64,000 bases of DNA from a virus: positions 1 through 64,000 of IMG/VR virus record IMGVR_UViG_3300003702_000496; one strand, 5' to 3'. The notes under the pieces were generated by a model that did not search any database, was not told where the DNA came from, and saw nothing but the letters and a program-made list of their open reading frames with translations. Of the stretch, positions 36,447 through 44,157 are shown piece by piece. Every line of letters begins with the position of its first letter. Within the stretch, counting starts at the first letter, position 1. A program made the translations under genes and the position numbers.

Positions 36447-37969
36447 TAGTTCAAATTAATCAATGCAGAATCAATATCAACTTCTGCGCTGACATTCAAA
36501 TCAAGTGTACCCGTGGTATTATTAGTATGACTTGCTTTAAATGTTTCTGTGACTAATCCCTCTGAATAAATTGTAAGACCATCTGCTTCAGTTTTAACAT
36601 CCATAGCCTTAGCAGACTTCACATTTAATTTATCACCAGCAGAAAATGTTACAATACCAGAAACAGTAGATGCTGTTAAATTTGTTTCCGCACTTAATTT
36701 CATATTTGCAAGAGTTATAACACTAATGTCATTAACCACATTTAGTTTACTTCCTTCTATTCCATTAACAGTTCTTGTTTCACTTCCTTCAATAATAGTA
36801 TCAACATCTTCACCAACTCTACCTTTTATATTTTGTTTAATGTTATACGCATAATTTCCTAAAATCTCTTCTTCACGATTACCACCAGAACTCCCCGCAC
36901 CAATCTTGACACGATGATTCTTATGAATTTTTTGAGTATAATTTCCTTCCACCTCCAAATGATAGTCACCTTTAATAAGCTCTCGTACCGTTCCTTCAAT
37001 TGTTATATTCACATTACCTGTTATAGAAACATTAGAACCACCCGCAATAATTTCATAATTGTCACCAATTACTTTGACAACTTTTGTGCCAGTAGGATGT
37101 ATCTCTTCAAATGTTCCAGAAGTATGTTGAGTAAATAACCTTTCTGCGCCAGGCGAATCATCTATTTCATGTATATGACCTGACTCACTTTCATGGACAT
37201 GGTTATATGGATATACGCCAGATATATAGAGCGCCGCAGTTTTTTTAATTGACTTAGGATCGGGTTCATCCCACCAGCCACGAGTCTCTTCAACAGCTGC
37301 ATCTGATACTGTGTTAAGATATGGTTGTGTTGCAGTAGGAACACCAGTTCCAAGTCCAACTATCTTAGCTCTACCTGTGGCATTATCATCAACACCAATA
37401 GTTTCATCAACTTTATCTGGATCGCCTCGTAATCGTTGTAATCGTCTATTGATAAGAGAGTTATGTGTCTCTGATGTAGCTCCTTGAGCAAGTCTATTAG
37501 TATCTACTTCACCCTCTACATGTCCAGAGATCATAGAGGCCTCTTCACCATCTATAGGATATGGCCCATAGGTAGGAGTACCAGCATATTCTGTTTGGTC
37601 TGTATATGGACTTCGGGGATCATTAAACCCCGTTGAATAATCCGCTGGACCAGAAGGAACCCCTGGCAAAGAACCTATAATAACAGGTTGTTGTTTTTCT
37701 TGTGCATCACGAAAGAAACCAATAACCCAACTACCCTCAACAAGAAATGAAGGAGTGTTGCCCATGCCATGCATAGAAGGGTCTGTAACAGGATGCATAA
37801 CATGAGCCCACGGCAAGTCAACAGTAGGAAGTGAGTTTAAATCTTTTGTATGAAATCCAAGACAACGAACCCTAACTCTACCCAAGAGTTTAGGATCGTT
37901 TCTATCTTCTACAACACCAACAAACCAAATAAACCCATCTTGGCCCATAAAATAACTCTGTTCTGCCAT
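36446..37969 (-). CDS. 5: Central spike protein gp5 without lysozyme domain
   Basis: 507 residues (T4: 575). The N-terminal OB-fold is clear (FIWFVGVVEDRNDPKLLGRVRVRCLG...WVIGFFRDAQEKQQPVIIGSLPG). In T4 a lysozyme domain follows; here there is only a linker, then a C-terminal triple-stranded beta-helix with repeating short strands (NVSITGNVNITIEG, YHLEVEGNYTQKI, KLNVVNDISVITL). The lysozyme domain is absent, as I recall for cyanophage gp5, so cell-wall digestion must come from elsewhere. A consensus late promoter lies 27 bp upstream. Confidence 0.85.
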   Translation of the reverse strand: MAEQSYFMGQDGFIWFVGVVEDRNDPKLLGRVRVRCLGFHTKDLNSLPTVDLPWAHVMHPVTDPSMHGMGNTPSFLVEGSWVIGFFRDAQEKQQPVIIGSLPGVPSGPADYSTGFNDPRSPYTDQTEYAGTPTYGPYPIDGEEASMISGHVEGEVDTNRLAQGATSETHNSLINRRLQRLRGDPDKVDETIGVDDNATGRAKIVGLGTGVPTATQPYLNTVSDAAVEETRGWWDEPDPKSIKKTAALYISGVYPYNHVHESESGHIHEIDDSPGAERLFTQHTSGTFEEIHPTGTKVVKVIGDNYEIIAGGSNVSITGNVNITIEGTVRELIKGDYHLEVEGNYTQKIHKNHRVKIGAGSSGGNREEEILGNYAYNIKQNIKGRVGEDVDTIIEGSETRTVNGIEGSKLNVVNDISVITLANMKLSAETNLTASTVSGIVTFSAGDKLNVKSAKAMDVKTEADGLTIYSEGLVTETFKASHTNNTTGTLDLNVSAEVDIDSALINLN

Positions 37970-37995
37970 GATAATCCTTTAATAGTATTTGAAAC

Positions 37996-38003
37996 TATTT
38001 ATA
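37996..38003 (-). promoter_or_regulatory. Late promoter (TATAAATA) before gp5
   Basis: Exact octamer 27 bp upstream of the gp5 ATG, with AAAGGAT as ribosome-binding site. Confidence 0.72.
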
Positions 38004-38007
38004 AGGA

Positions 38008-38184
38008 TTAGTGAAGATCAGGGTCGCGTCCTAAACCAGTTATAGGAATTTTTTCAATAGAAATATCATTTCTACCTTGAGCTTTATACATCTCATAAGC
38101 AGTTTGAGCATCTTTTTCACTCAAAGCATCTGCTAAAATTTTTATAGATATTATTCTATATCTTTGAACTTCTTTACTAAACAT
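38008..38184 (-). CDS. Small conserved protein upstream of gp5
   Basis: 58 residues found by reading the gap: MFSKEVQRYRIISIKILADA...EMYKAQGRND...ITGLGRDPDLH. Codon use is like its neighbours. It ends next to the gp5 late promoter and starts about seven bases after a TCTAAATA octamer. No family recognised. The C-terminal ITGLGRDPD suggests an exposed tail. Confidence 0.55.
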   Translation of the reverse strand: MFSKEVQRYRIISIKILADALSEKDAQTAYEMYKAQGRNDISIEKIPITGLGRDPDLH

Positions 38185-38190
38185 AAAGGT

Positions 38191-38198
38191 TATTTAGA
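38191..38198 (-). promoter_or_regulatory. Variant late promoter (TCTAAATA) overlapping a stop codon
   Basis: It overlaps the TAA of the 38874 gene (ATC GTC TAA ATA) and ends seven bases before the ATG of the 58-residue gene, leaving almost no leader. Confidence 0.4.
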
Positions 38199-38874
38199 CG
38201 ATCCACTCGGCCATATTTTTAAATTCTTCGCTTATACCCGAAGCATTTCTCTTTTCCATTCCCAAGATCAACTGCCACGGATTCATTCCAAGATTCCCTG
38301 CAAGAATAATTCTCTCATGGTCACATTGTTGTTCTGATACTTGATGTCTTATCCAGCCAGGAAACAATACCATGTTTCCTTTTATCGGAGCAATCTGATA
38401 TGATGCATCCTCAAAGATTAACGGCGCACAGTTTTCACAACATTCTACATTATATACCCAACTCCATATTTGAGGCCAATGCTCATGTAACTTGGTATAA
38501 TTTCCTTTGGTATATATCGCGCCCCAACAATCATATGGCATTAACGGAACTCCCTGTCTTGGAGAATTGTCATACGCCAATTCTATTGCCATACGACACA
38601 CTTCCATAAAATCTGAATTAGTTTCATGCATATACCAGCCAGTCATACTTGCTTGCACATTAGTTGAAGATTTTTGAACATCACCAATATCCCTACATGT
38701 TTGTACAAGTCTTTTCTGAAGTTCTTCGTTTGAACAATCTTTTTGTACAACAGGATACTTTACACGAAAAGATTGAGAGTGTGGATTGGTTGTTAGTTGT
38801 CTAAGTTTCTTTTCCTCTAATATATTTTCTTTTTCTATATTAGATACAAGTGCTTTTAGATGGTTCCTACTCAT
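38194..38874 (-). CDS. 2OG-Fe(II) oxygenase-like protein, HEHW variant
   Basis: 226 residues from the ATG at 38874, which overlaps the upstream stop (ATGA). KLHEHWPQIWSWVYNVE and, about 40 residues later, FPGWIRHQV...CDHERIILAGNLG follow the order metal-binding strand, C-terminal His, then Arg-containing strand of double-stranded beta-helix oxygenases. The usual HxD/E is HEHW, so the second ligand may be His or the site may be altered. It is a paralogue of 39424-40041 (HNHWPSLWSY...PAWIMHEV). Substrate unknown. Confidence 0.6.
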   Translation of the reverse strand: MSRNHLKALVSNIEKENILEEKKLRQLTTNPHSQSFRVKYPVVQKDCSNEELQKRLVQTCRDIGDVQKSSTNVQASMTGWYMHETNSDFMEVCRMAIELAYDNSPRQGVPLMPYDCWGAIYTKGNYTKLHEHWPQIWSWVYNVECCENCAPLIFEDASYQIAPIKGNMVLFPGWIRHQVSEQQCDHERIILAGNLGMNPWQLILGMEKRNASGISEEFKNMAEWIV

Positions 38875-39434
38875 GGTAATGATGGTTCCTCTGGATACCA
38901 ATACCATCCTGTAATAATATATTTTGGATGAGTGTGTATAGGATTACCTCTATGTTGATACATCCATGCAGCAGGAAATATACAACCCATTCCTTCCTTT
39001 GGTTGTATGCGTATCTTCTCATATAGAAATTCTGTTTCACCTTCACCTTTCGGAATATCATTCAGATAGATAGTCCATACCAGAGCTCTGGCACAGTTTT
39101 CCCAATGAGTTATTTCCGCATGGAAATTGTGAAACCCCCCACCCATAGGATTTGTACGTTGTATCTTAATTTCGGGTGTAAGTAAAATTTTTGCTCCTCT
39201 ATATGCACAAGGAAACTCTTCCAAGTATTCCCGTAACATGTCCATAGTAGCTTTGTGTACTGGTTCATATAATTCAGAATTTTCTGGAAGCCATATCTGC
39301 TTATCCTTACGACTGACACGATTGGGTTCTTCAATTCTTACATTCTTTGGAGAACTTTCAAACCAGTCTATAAGAGAGTCACATAGGTCAAAAGAAAGTG
39401 CATTATCAAATCCTCTTACAAAATCACGAATCAT
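38871..39434 (-). CDS. 2OG-Fe(II) oxygenase (prolyl-hydroxylase type)
   Basis: 187 residues. FHAEITHWENCARALVWTIYLND provides an HxE-type metal motif. GETEFLYEKIRIQPKEGM, then FPAAWMYQHRGNPI and KYIITGWYW complete the P4H-type core. T4-like marine phages often carry this family near structural genes. Likely a hydroxylase using 2-oxoglutarate, Fe(II) and O2; the substrate cannot be read from sequence. It overlaps the neighbouring gene at each end. Confidence 0.78.
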   Translation of the reverse strand: MIRDFVRGFDNALSFDLCDSLIDWFESSPKNVRIEEPNRVSRKDKQIWLPENSELYEPVHKATMDMLREYLEEFPCAYRGAKILLTPEIKIQRTNPMGGGFHNFHAEITHWENCARALVWTIYLNDIPKGEGETEFLYEKIRIQPKEGMGCIFPAAWMYQHRGNPIHTHPKYIITGWYWYPEEPSLP

Positions 39435-40041
39435 TATTCATATCAATATTTAAATTGCCCGCAACCATAATACGATCATGATCACAATCATGCGTAGGAA
39501 CTTCATGCATAATCCATGCAGGGAAAACAATTAACTGAAAAGGTTTAGGCATCACTTTGAGTTTCTTCTCGCTTGTAGGAAATATTAATGGAGAACAGAA
39601 CTCACATGCGTATACACAATAGGTATACGACCAGAGAGATGGCCAATGATTATGTACTTTTGCTTCTTGCCATTTCTGGTATATAAGACCCCAACTCTCT
39701 TTGATATATAATGGGACTTCTTTTTTTTCGCCGGTCGTATCGGTACGCGTAGCTACAGGACAAGCTTGTGCAATCTTAATTGCTTCATTTCCAACCACTT
39801 CAAAAGATTTATATAACTCATGCATATCCCATCGAGTCATAAGACACTTAGCCGCAGTACGAGTTTGTAAATGATCGCCTGCATCTCTTATGTCTCTTTC
39901 CAAATATTTGTTAAGAGACTTCAACAACGGCCGTTCTTTTTCGTTTATCGTTTTTATTTTTACTGGATACTTATCCGTAAAATTTGGCCAGGGCCCTCGT
40001 TCATTATTTTTTCCATATACTAAATCACTTAATGCACTCAT
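39424..40041 (-). CDS. 2OG-Fe(II) oxygenase-like protein, HNHW variant
   Basis: 205 residues. VHNHWPSLWSYTYCVYACEFCSPLIF and FPAWIMHEVPTHDCDHDRIMVAGNL mirror the 38194 gene (HEHW, CENCAPLIF, GWIRH, CDHERI). The pair clearly arose by duplication. A conserved C-x2-C next to the core (CEFC here, CENC there) is unusual and could bind metal. Overlaps neighbours by four and 11 bases. Confidence 0.6.
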   Translation of the reverse strand: MSALSDLVYGKNNERGPWPNFTDKYPVKIKTINEKERPLLKSLNKYLERDIRDAGDHLQTRTAAKCLMTRWDMHELYKSFEVVGNEAIKIAQACPVATRTDTTGEKKEVPLYIKESWGLIYQKWQEAKVHNHWPSLWSYTYCVYACEFCSPLIFPTSEKKLKVMPKPFQLIVFPAWIMHEVPTHDCDHDRIMVAGNLNIDMNNDS

Positions 40042-40739
40042 ATAACAATCTCTTGTATGTTGGTTTCATCTGGGTGATGACCATCAAATTTAGGTTCCTT
40101 TCCTTTAGGAAGAAAATAAAACCAGCCTGTTGCAATATATTTAAGGCCTTCGTTTGGTGTAACTCCTTTATGTGGATGTGTCCAACCTGCTGGCCAGATC
40201 ACCGTTCTACCAGTTTTAGCCCTTACTAGTTTTTCTTGATAAGGAAACCATGTGCCACACCTCGCGTTATTCAAATAGATCATCCATGCAAGCATACGAT
40301 AGGGATACGAACCAGAGTGCTCGTTATGCAATGCAAAGAATCCTTCCTTCTCGCCATCGTATCGTTGCACATTATAGAAAGGACATAATCTCCACTGACT
40401 TGCTTTGTTAATCGTATTCAGATAACCATATTTTTTTGTATAAGATTCCAGTGCAGAATGTATAAAGTAATAAATTGGATCGTTAATGGAATTGTCTGCG
40501 CCGAAGTCAAAAGTTTTAGTCGCACAAACCTTTTGACGATTCTTATTAAAATACGCAAGCCCAGAATCCTTGGAAGCATTATCGTCATAAACAGACTCAA
40601 AAAATTGAATTATTCTTTCGCAGTTCTTTCTGCCTGCCTCAACCCAATCTTTACGAATTAATATCGGTTGAGAAGAACTTTCTTCAACAACACTTCGCGC
40701 AGAGTCAAGATCATATGTTTCAATAAAATCAAAAAACAT
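40038..40739 (-). CDS. 2OG-Fe(II) oxygenase
   Basis: 233 residues. ALHNEHSGSYPYRMLAWMIYLN gives the HxE motif, and GTWFPYQEKLVRAKTGRTVIWPAGWTHPHKGV...KYIATGWFYF gives the C-terminal His and the 2OG-binding strand. The N-terminal half (IRKDWVEAGRKNCERIIQFFES) is helical. It heads a tightly overlapping set of three oxygenase genes. Its own N-terminus overlaps the 40977 gene by 11 bases. Confidence 0.75.
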   Translation of the reverse strand: MFFDFIETYDLDSARSVVEESSSQPILIRKDWVEAGRKNCERIIQFFESVYDDNASKDSGLAYFNKNRQKVCATKTFDFGADNSINDPIYYFIHSALESYTKKYGYLNTINKASQWRLCPFYNVQRYDGEKEGFFALHNEHSGSYPYRMLAWMIYLNNARCGTWFPYQEKLVRAKTGRTVIWPAGWTHPHKGVTPNEGLKYIATGWFYFLPKGKEPKFDGHHPDETNIQEIVI

Positions 40740-40977
40740 TTTTCATAAATATATATTCGTTTTTTCCCACACTGTTTTCTACCGTGAGGAAAATAGAATT
40801 TATATTCTTTTTCTTTACAGGAACAAAGTTTGAAAGCTTCTTGGAATAATAATGCGGTACGCCATTCGCCAATTTCATTTTATCATAAGAATCCATGTCA
40901 GAAGAGATTTCCGTAATCGTACCGTTCACAGTCTCCCCATACTCATTTTTATATTTTACTATATCACCAATATTCAT
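40729..40977 (-). CDS. Small SH3-like protein of unknown function
   Basis: 82 residues from the ATG at 40977 (MNIGDIVKYKNEYGETVNGTITEIS). A longer upstream frame would run through the tRNA-like element and is less likely. GDIVKYKNEYGE...VPHYYSKKLSNFVPVKKKN looks like a small beta-barrel, similar to short phage proteins with a KOW/SH3 appearance. The only promoter nearby is the TTGACA promoter at 41138, upstream of the tRNA-like element. Confidence 0.5.
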   Translation of the reverse strand: MNIGDIVKYKNEYGETVNGTITEISSDMDSYDKMKLANGVPHYYSKKLSNFVPVKKKNINSIFLTVENSVGKNEYIFMKNVF

Positions 40978-40993
40978 ATTCTTTTCTTTCAAG

Positions 40994-41095
40994 ATGGCAG
41001 GGAAAGGAATCGAACCTTTCTGCACCGTAATCTGATATACGTCGTTGCTTAATCAGAAATATCCACAACGTAAAACCCAGCGACCAGGCCTCCCA
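40994..41095 (-). ncRNA. tRNA-like RNA with intact T-arm, otherwise non-canonical
   Basis: The minus strand has a perfect T-arm (AAAGG, TTCGATT loop, CCTTT) followed by CCCTGCCA. About 100 nt upstream, TGGGAGG can pair with CCTGCCA with a single G-G mismatch, like an acceptor stem. The interior cannot be folded by me into normal D and anticodon arms; instead CGTTG/CAACG and TCTGAT/ATCAGA can pair. A perfect-35 sigma70 promoter lies directly upstream, with +1 near 41108. It could be a degenerate class II tRNA, a tRNA mimic or a novel RNA. Confidence 0.45.
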
Positions 41096-41114
41096 TAAAA
41101 GTTAACAATAACAT

Positions 41115-41143
41115 ATACTAACACATAAAGAAATGTTTGTCAA
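41115..41143 (-). promoter_or_regulatory. Sigma70-type promoter P1 (TTGACA-17-TAGTAT)
   Basis: -35 at 41138-41143 and -10 at 41115-41120 with 17-bp spacing. Predicted +1 near 41108, just before the tRNA-like element. Confidence 0.75.
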
Positions 41144-41146
41144 GAG

Positions 41147-41683
41147 TTATTTTCTAAAATTTAATTCCACTTTAATTTGATTAGGGTCATATATGAATAG
41201 CTGATCAATGGCATTCGGAGGATCACTTTTTTCATTATTTCCTTCACTCAAAAGAACCCGATTATACTTATAAGAAATTTTATGATCGTCCAACAGATTT
41301 TGTGTTTCCTTCAAAAGCTTTACATTACAACGAAATGCGATATGATCAATTGTACCAGAAGAAAAAGTAAAAGTTCCTGCTGAGACTTCCACAAGATGTA
41401 TATATGCAGTTTTAGGATATGGCATATATCCCATATAATCAGATAGATAGTGTATATTGAGATCGAGATACAACCAAGCTCCATTAAAAGGAAACTTCGG
41501 CCGGGGTCCATTAATAAATCCAAGTATCTCATAGAACTTTATCGTTTCTTTAAGATACTTCGTATTAATATTCACATGGTCAAAACTCATTATAACACTT
41601 GAATCTCCCCCTGGCGCATTTAGGTCATTCACTGGAATATCTTTCCATACCATCGTCTTGCGAGAATTATTTAACATATTCAT
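41147..41683 (-). CDS. VOC-superfamily (glyoxalase/dioxygenase-like) protein
   Basis: 178 residues. FDHVNINTKYLKETIKFYEILGF at about residues 34-56 and IDHIAFRC near residue 113 are the two beta-alpha-beta-beta-beta half-motifs. The C-terminal LFIYDPNQIKVELNF carries the terminal Glu ligand. Histidines in both motifs plus Glu fit a metal-binding VOC site. Reactions in this family include glyoxalase, epimerase, ring-cleavage dioxygenase and antibiotic-binding functions, which cannot be told apart here. The real start may be internal. Confidence 0.75.
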   Translation of the reverse strand: MNMLNNSRKTMVWKDIPVNDLNAPGGDSSVIMSFDHVNINTKYLKETIKFYEILGFINGPRPKFPFNGAWLYLDLNIHYLSDYMGYMPYPKTAYIHLVEVSAGTFTFSSGTIDHIAFRCNVKLLKETQNLLDDHKISYKYNRVLLSEGNNEKSDPPNAIDQLFIYDPNQIKVELNFRK

Positions 41684-41685
41684 AA

Positions 41686-41946
41686 TTAATGCAAAGTCGG
41701 TGAATTATCATCTGGGAGTTTTATTTTGCTCATCTCCAAGAAAACTTTTCGCGCTTCGCCGGGGCCCAACAGCGTTTCATAAAGTTTAAATAAATTTGCA
41801 CCAACACATCCGGCGACCATTAATGCTTCAGTCATACCATTTGTTTTTTCCAGTTGGTGCATCATAAAAGTGTTTATCCTAAAAGATATTTCTTCTAAAG
41901 CTTCAGGAGAGTTTTCATACTCAGGTCGTTTTGATTTCTTTTTCAT
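41686..41946 (-). CDS. Small helical protein, unknown
   Basis: 86 residues from the ATG at 41946. It begins MKKKSKRPEYENSPEALEEI, then a helical stretch with many methionines (INTFMMHQLEKTNGMTEALMVAGCVGANLFKLYETLLG). No recognised family. It lies 13 bases after the coiled-coil gene and three bases before the VOC gene. Confidence 0.5.
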   Translation of the reverse strand: MKKKSKRPEYENSPEALEEISFRINTFMMHQLEKTNGMTEALMVAGCVGANLFKLYETLLGPGEARKVFLEMSKIKLPDDNSPTLH

Positions 41947-41959
41947 GGGGAAGTTTCCA

Positions 41960-42145
41960 TTAATTGTTGTCAGTTTTTGAGGTGGCGGCCTCTTCTTGGA
42001 GTTTAAACCAATCTCTGGTAAAAGGACATTCTGCAAGAGTTTTTTTTAATTGTATAACATGTTCTTGCATATCTTTAATTTCTTTTTTCATAGAAGATAA
42101 TTGTCGAGTTAATCTTTCATTCTTTATAAATTGATTATGTTTCAT
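41960..42145 (-). CDS. Small coiled-coil protein
   Basis: 61 residues, mostly a coiled coil (LTRQLSSMKKEIKDMQEHVIQLKKTL) with a short tail. ATGA overlap with the upstream gene. Function unknown. Confidence 0.55.
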   Translation of the reverse strand: MKHNQFIKNERLTRQLSSMKKEIKDMQEHVIQLKKTLAECPFTRDWFKLQEEAATSKTDNN

Positions 42146-42366
42146 AATATTTCATCTTTACTATTTAAATACTTATCCCAGAACTCGTCCCACATATCTG
42201 TCTTATGAGTCTCAGTTTTATAGAAAATATCAGATTTACCAGCGGGCCAATCTTGGCCGCCTGGATGATCACCATGTTTATGTTTGAAATTCTTCAATGC
42301 TCTATCAAAGATCGTTTGTTCAAACTCAGTATACACTCCACTCCAACGTATGACACTACGACTCAT
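42142..42366 (-). CDS. Small protein of unknown function
   Basis: 74 residues with several Trp and His (SVIRWSGVYTEFEQTIFDRALKNFKHKHGDHPGGQDW). ATGA overlaps at both ends place it in a coupled operon. No family recognised. Confidence 0.5.
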   Translation of the reverse strand: MSRSVIRWSGVYTEFEQTIFDRALKNFKHKHGDHPGGQDWPAGKSDIFYKTETHKTDMWDEFWDKYLNSKDEIL

Positions 42367-42575
42367 AATAATTCCTCTTCAATTAGTCCCGAAAGTATTA
42401 AATGAAACTTTCCCCCCAGTTGATGACATCGTGCCCAACCTATATTATACCCCCAAGGTATATCTGATCTTGCAATTCTTAGATGTTCACAAACAAGTTT
42501 TTCTTCCATACTTCCATCGTTATTTTTTAATAGTGTTAGAATTTCATTTCGGAGACATATATCTTTTTTCAACAT
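42363..42575 (-). CDS. Small protein of unknown function
   Basis: 70 residues. LRNEILTLLKNNDGSMEEKLVCEHLRIARSDI resembles a short helical domain, followed by WGYNIGWARCHQLGGKF. The first part is compatible with a winged-helix-like segment, but the similarity is weak. It sits three bases after the 2OG gene. Confidence 0.5.
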   Translation of the reverse strand: MLKKDICLRNEILTLLKNNDGSMEEKLVCEHLRIARSDIPWGYNIGWARCHQLGGKFHLILSGLIEEELL

Positions 42576-42578
42576 GTA

Positions 42579-43343
42579 TTAATTTCCATCAAAAAGAACT
42601 TGCATTTTATTAATATTTTGTTCAAATATTTTTGTATTTATATTCATACTAAATGATCTTCGTTCACCAATACCCTTAAAAGGATATGCTGTATGTCTTA
42701 GATTAGCAGGGAACAAATACCAATTACCAACCTTTGGAACAAATCCTATTCCATCATTTTCAAAGAACGCTTTCTCATTAGGACCGCTATTATTCAGAAT
42801 TTCCAAAACTCCGTTTAAGTCAATATGTTTTTTGTAGTTAGATTTAATGCTTTTTTTATGTTCCTTTGATAAATCGGGAACTTTCAAAAATCCTACACAA
42901 GTTAATTCAGAATCTGGGTGGGTGTGGATGGGATTATAATCTCCAGCAAAAGATTGTACATACCAAGCAGATATAACATCAACTTGGATTTCATTAATAT
43001 TTTTCAATGCTTGTTCTTTAGGAATAATGATAAAATTTTGTTCTGGAATATAAAGTTCATTATAATATCCAGCTATATATCTTTGTACTTGTTTACCAAA
43101 CCATTGACCCCATTTATTAATAACATCAATCGGAATTTTAAGTTCCTGTTTAACTTGACCAACGAGGGTATGTGAAAAATCTTCTGATTTTAATAGTTCT
43201 TCATCTTTAATAATATCATCACAACCTTTATTAAGATCAATTACTAATTCTTTTGGTAATTCAGCATAACCGATTGGCGGACCAAATGGAAAGTATGTTT
43301 GTAAAGGATTTCCGAAATCGTGTGGGGGTAAAGGAGTTTTCAT
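42579..43343 (-). CDS. 2OG-Fe(II) oxygenase (TIGR02466-like)
   Basis: 254 residues. The N-terminus (FGNPLQTYFPFGPPIGYAELPKELVIDLNK) and WYVQSFAGDYNPIHTHPDSELTCVGFLKVP match the putative 2OG-Fe(II) oxygenase family widespread in marine phages. HPD provides the HxD ligands; LFPANLRHTAYPF with GERRSFSMNI supplies the distal His and 2OG-binding Arg. Catalytic residues look complete. Substrate unknown. Confidence 0.82.
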   Translation of the reverse strand: MKTPLPPHDFGNPLQTYFPFGPPIGYAELPKELVIDLNKGCDDIIKDEELLKSEDFSHTLVGQVKQELKIPIDVINKWGQWFGKQVQRYIAGYYNELYIPEQNFIIIPKEQALKNINEIQVDVISAWYVQSFAGDYNPIHTHPDSELTCVGFLKVPDLSKEHKKSIKSNYKKHIDLNGVLEILNNSGPNEKAFFENDGIGFVPKVGNWYLFPANLRHTAYPFKGIGERRSFSMNINTKIFEQNINKMQVLFDGN

Positions 43344-43351
43344 TTCTTTTC

Positions 43352-43507
43352 TCAGGGAAGTTTCAGCAAAGAGCGCTCAGTTTTTGGGGGTGGCGGCTCT
43401 TTTGATTTTTCATTCGACACCTCTTTAAGCTTATCCTTGACCCATTCTGCATCATTGATATTATCACGCTCACAAATCTCTGAGATTACCTCAAATATAT
43501 TTTTCAT
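43352..43507 (-). CDS. Small acidic protein, paralogue of the next upstream gene
   Basis: 51 residues: MKNIFEVISEICERDNINDAEWVKDKLKEVSNEKS, then a Pro/Lys-rich end. The core (DAEWVKDKLKEVSNEKS) aligns with DAEWLKAELKKLPNEKS in the 43682 gene. The two arose by tandem duplication. Function unknown. Confidence 0.55.
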   Translation of the reverse strand: MKNIFEVISEICERDNINDAEWVKDKLKEVSNEKSKEPPPPKTERSLLKLP

Positions 43508-43508
43508 T

Positions 43509-43682
43509 CTATTTGTTCCCTTTAAAATTAACCCAATCCTCAGAGTGTGTTACTGATTTTTCATTCGGTAATTTTTTAAGTTCGGCCTTGAGCCATTCTG
43601 CGTCATATATCGGTTCACTCTTACAAATCTGAGAGATCAACTTATGTACATTTAATTCATATACATCTTTTTCTTTATCCAT
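43509..43682 (-). CDS. Small acidic protein, paralogue of its neighbour
   Basis: 57 residues from the ATG at 43682, chosen because AAAGGAAATATT precedes it. ELNVHKLISQICKSEPIYDAEWLKAELKKLPNEKS is helical. One base separates its stop from the ATG of its paralogue. A TATAAATG late-type octamer lies upstream at 43708. Confidence 0.55.
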   Translation of the reverse strand: MDKEKDVYELNVHKLISQICKSEPIYDAEWLKAELKKLPNEKSVTHSEDWVNFKGNK

Positions 43683-43707
43683 AATATTTCCTTTAGACAC
43701 CTTATTG

Positions 43708-43715
43708 CATTTATA
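43708..43715 (-). promoter_or_regulatory. Late-type promoter (TATAAATG)
   Basis: One mismatch to TATAAATA, 26 bp before the 43682 ATG, downstream of a strong terminator. It may open the 43.7-38 kb oxygenase operon. Confidence 0.5.
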
Positions 43716-43743
43716 GATTATCAAAGACGGCCCAGTTTTAAGG

Positions 43744-43814
43744 CCCCCTTTTTTTTAAAAAGTGGAGAGGGGTCAATTGATTTTTCATATTGACTACGAA
43801 GAAGACCCCTCTCC
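43744..43814 (-). terminator. Rho-independent-type terminator after HTH gene
   Basis: An 11-bp perfect stem (GGAGAGGGGTC / GACCCCTCTCC) at 43764-43774 and 43804-43814 with a 29-nt loop, followed on the minus strand by ACTTTTT. It lies directly after the HTH gene stop. Confidence 0.8.
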
Positions 43815-43823
43815 TACTCTCAG

Positions 43824-44084
43824 CTAGGCAGAAGCAGCTAGTGCTTGATACCCTGCAGCCACAACAGAGCGAGGCGCCGTGCCAAGACGATACTTGCTAT
43901 AAGTCTCGCCGAAGCTGTTAGTACGCTGATTGAGGAACACAGGATAACCCTGCATACGAAGAGAGCTAATAACAGCTCGCGGATTCGCCACACCATAACG
44001 TGCGGTAATCTGCTTAGCAGTTAGCTCAGCTCCACCCTCTAGAGCGGTAATGACCTTCTCGGTCTTAGTTGTAATTGTCGTCAT
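43824..44084 (-). CDS. Small helix-turn-helix protein
   Basis: 86 residues from the ATG at 44084, with AAGGAG eight bases upstream. EKVITALEGGAELTAKQITARYGVANPRAVISSLRMQGYPVFLNQ is a winged-helix/HTH pattern (turn around ARYGVANPRAV). Such proteins are common in T4-like marine phages and may be early transcription regulators. Relatively Ala-rich and higher GC than neighbours. Its transcription may come from read-through of the RNA upstream. Confidence 0.75.
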   Translation of the reverse strand: MTTITTKTEKVITALEGGAELTAKQITARYGVANPRAVISSLRMQGYPVFLNQRTNSFGETYSKYRLGTAPRSVVAAGYQALAASA

Positions 44085-44157
44085 AAAATACTCCTTACAT
44101 GACATATCAAGAGCATGCTTATTCGCATACCCATTCAGTAGACCCTATGCCTACATG

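Noticed and set aside
40978-41025. Upstream extension of the 40977 gene
   Set aside because: The 16 extra codons run through the T-arm and 3' end of the tRNA-like element; the internal ATG is the better start.
41000-41143. tRNA 3' end as a prophage attachment site
   Set aside because: No integrase or second copy is seen, and the virus is T4-like and lytic. The element has its own promoter.
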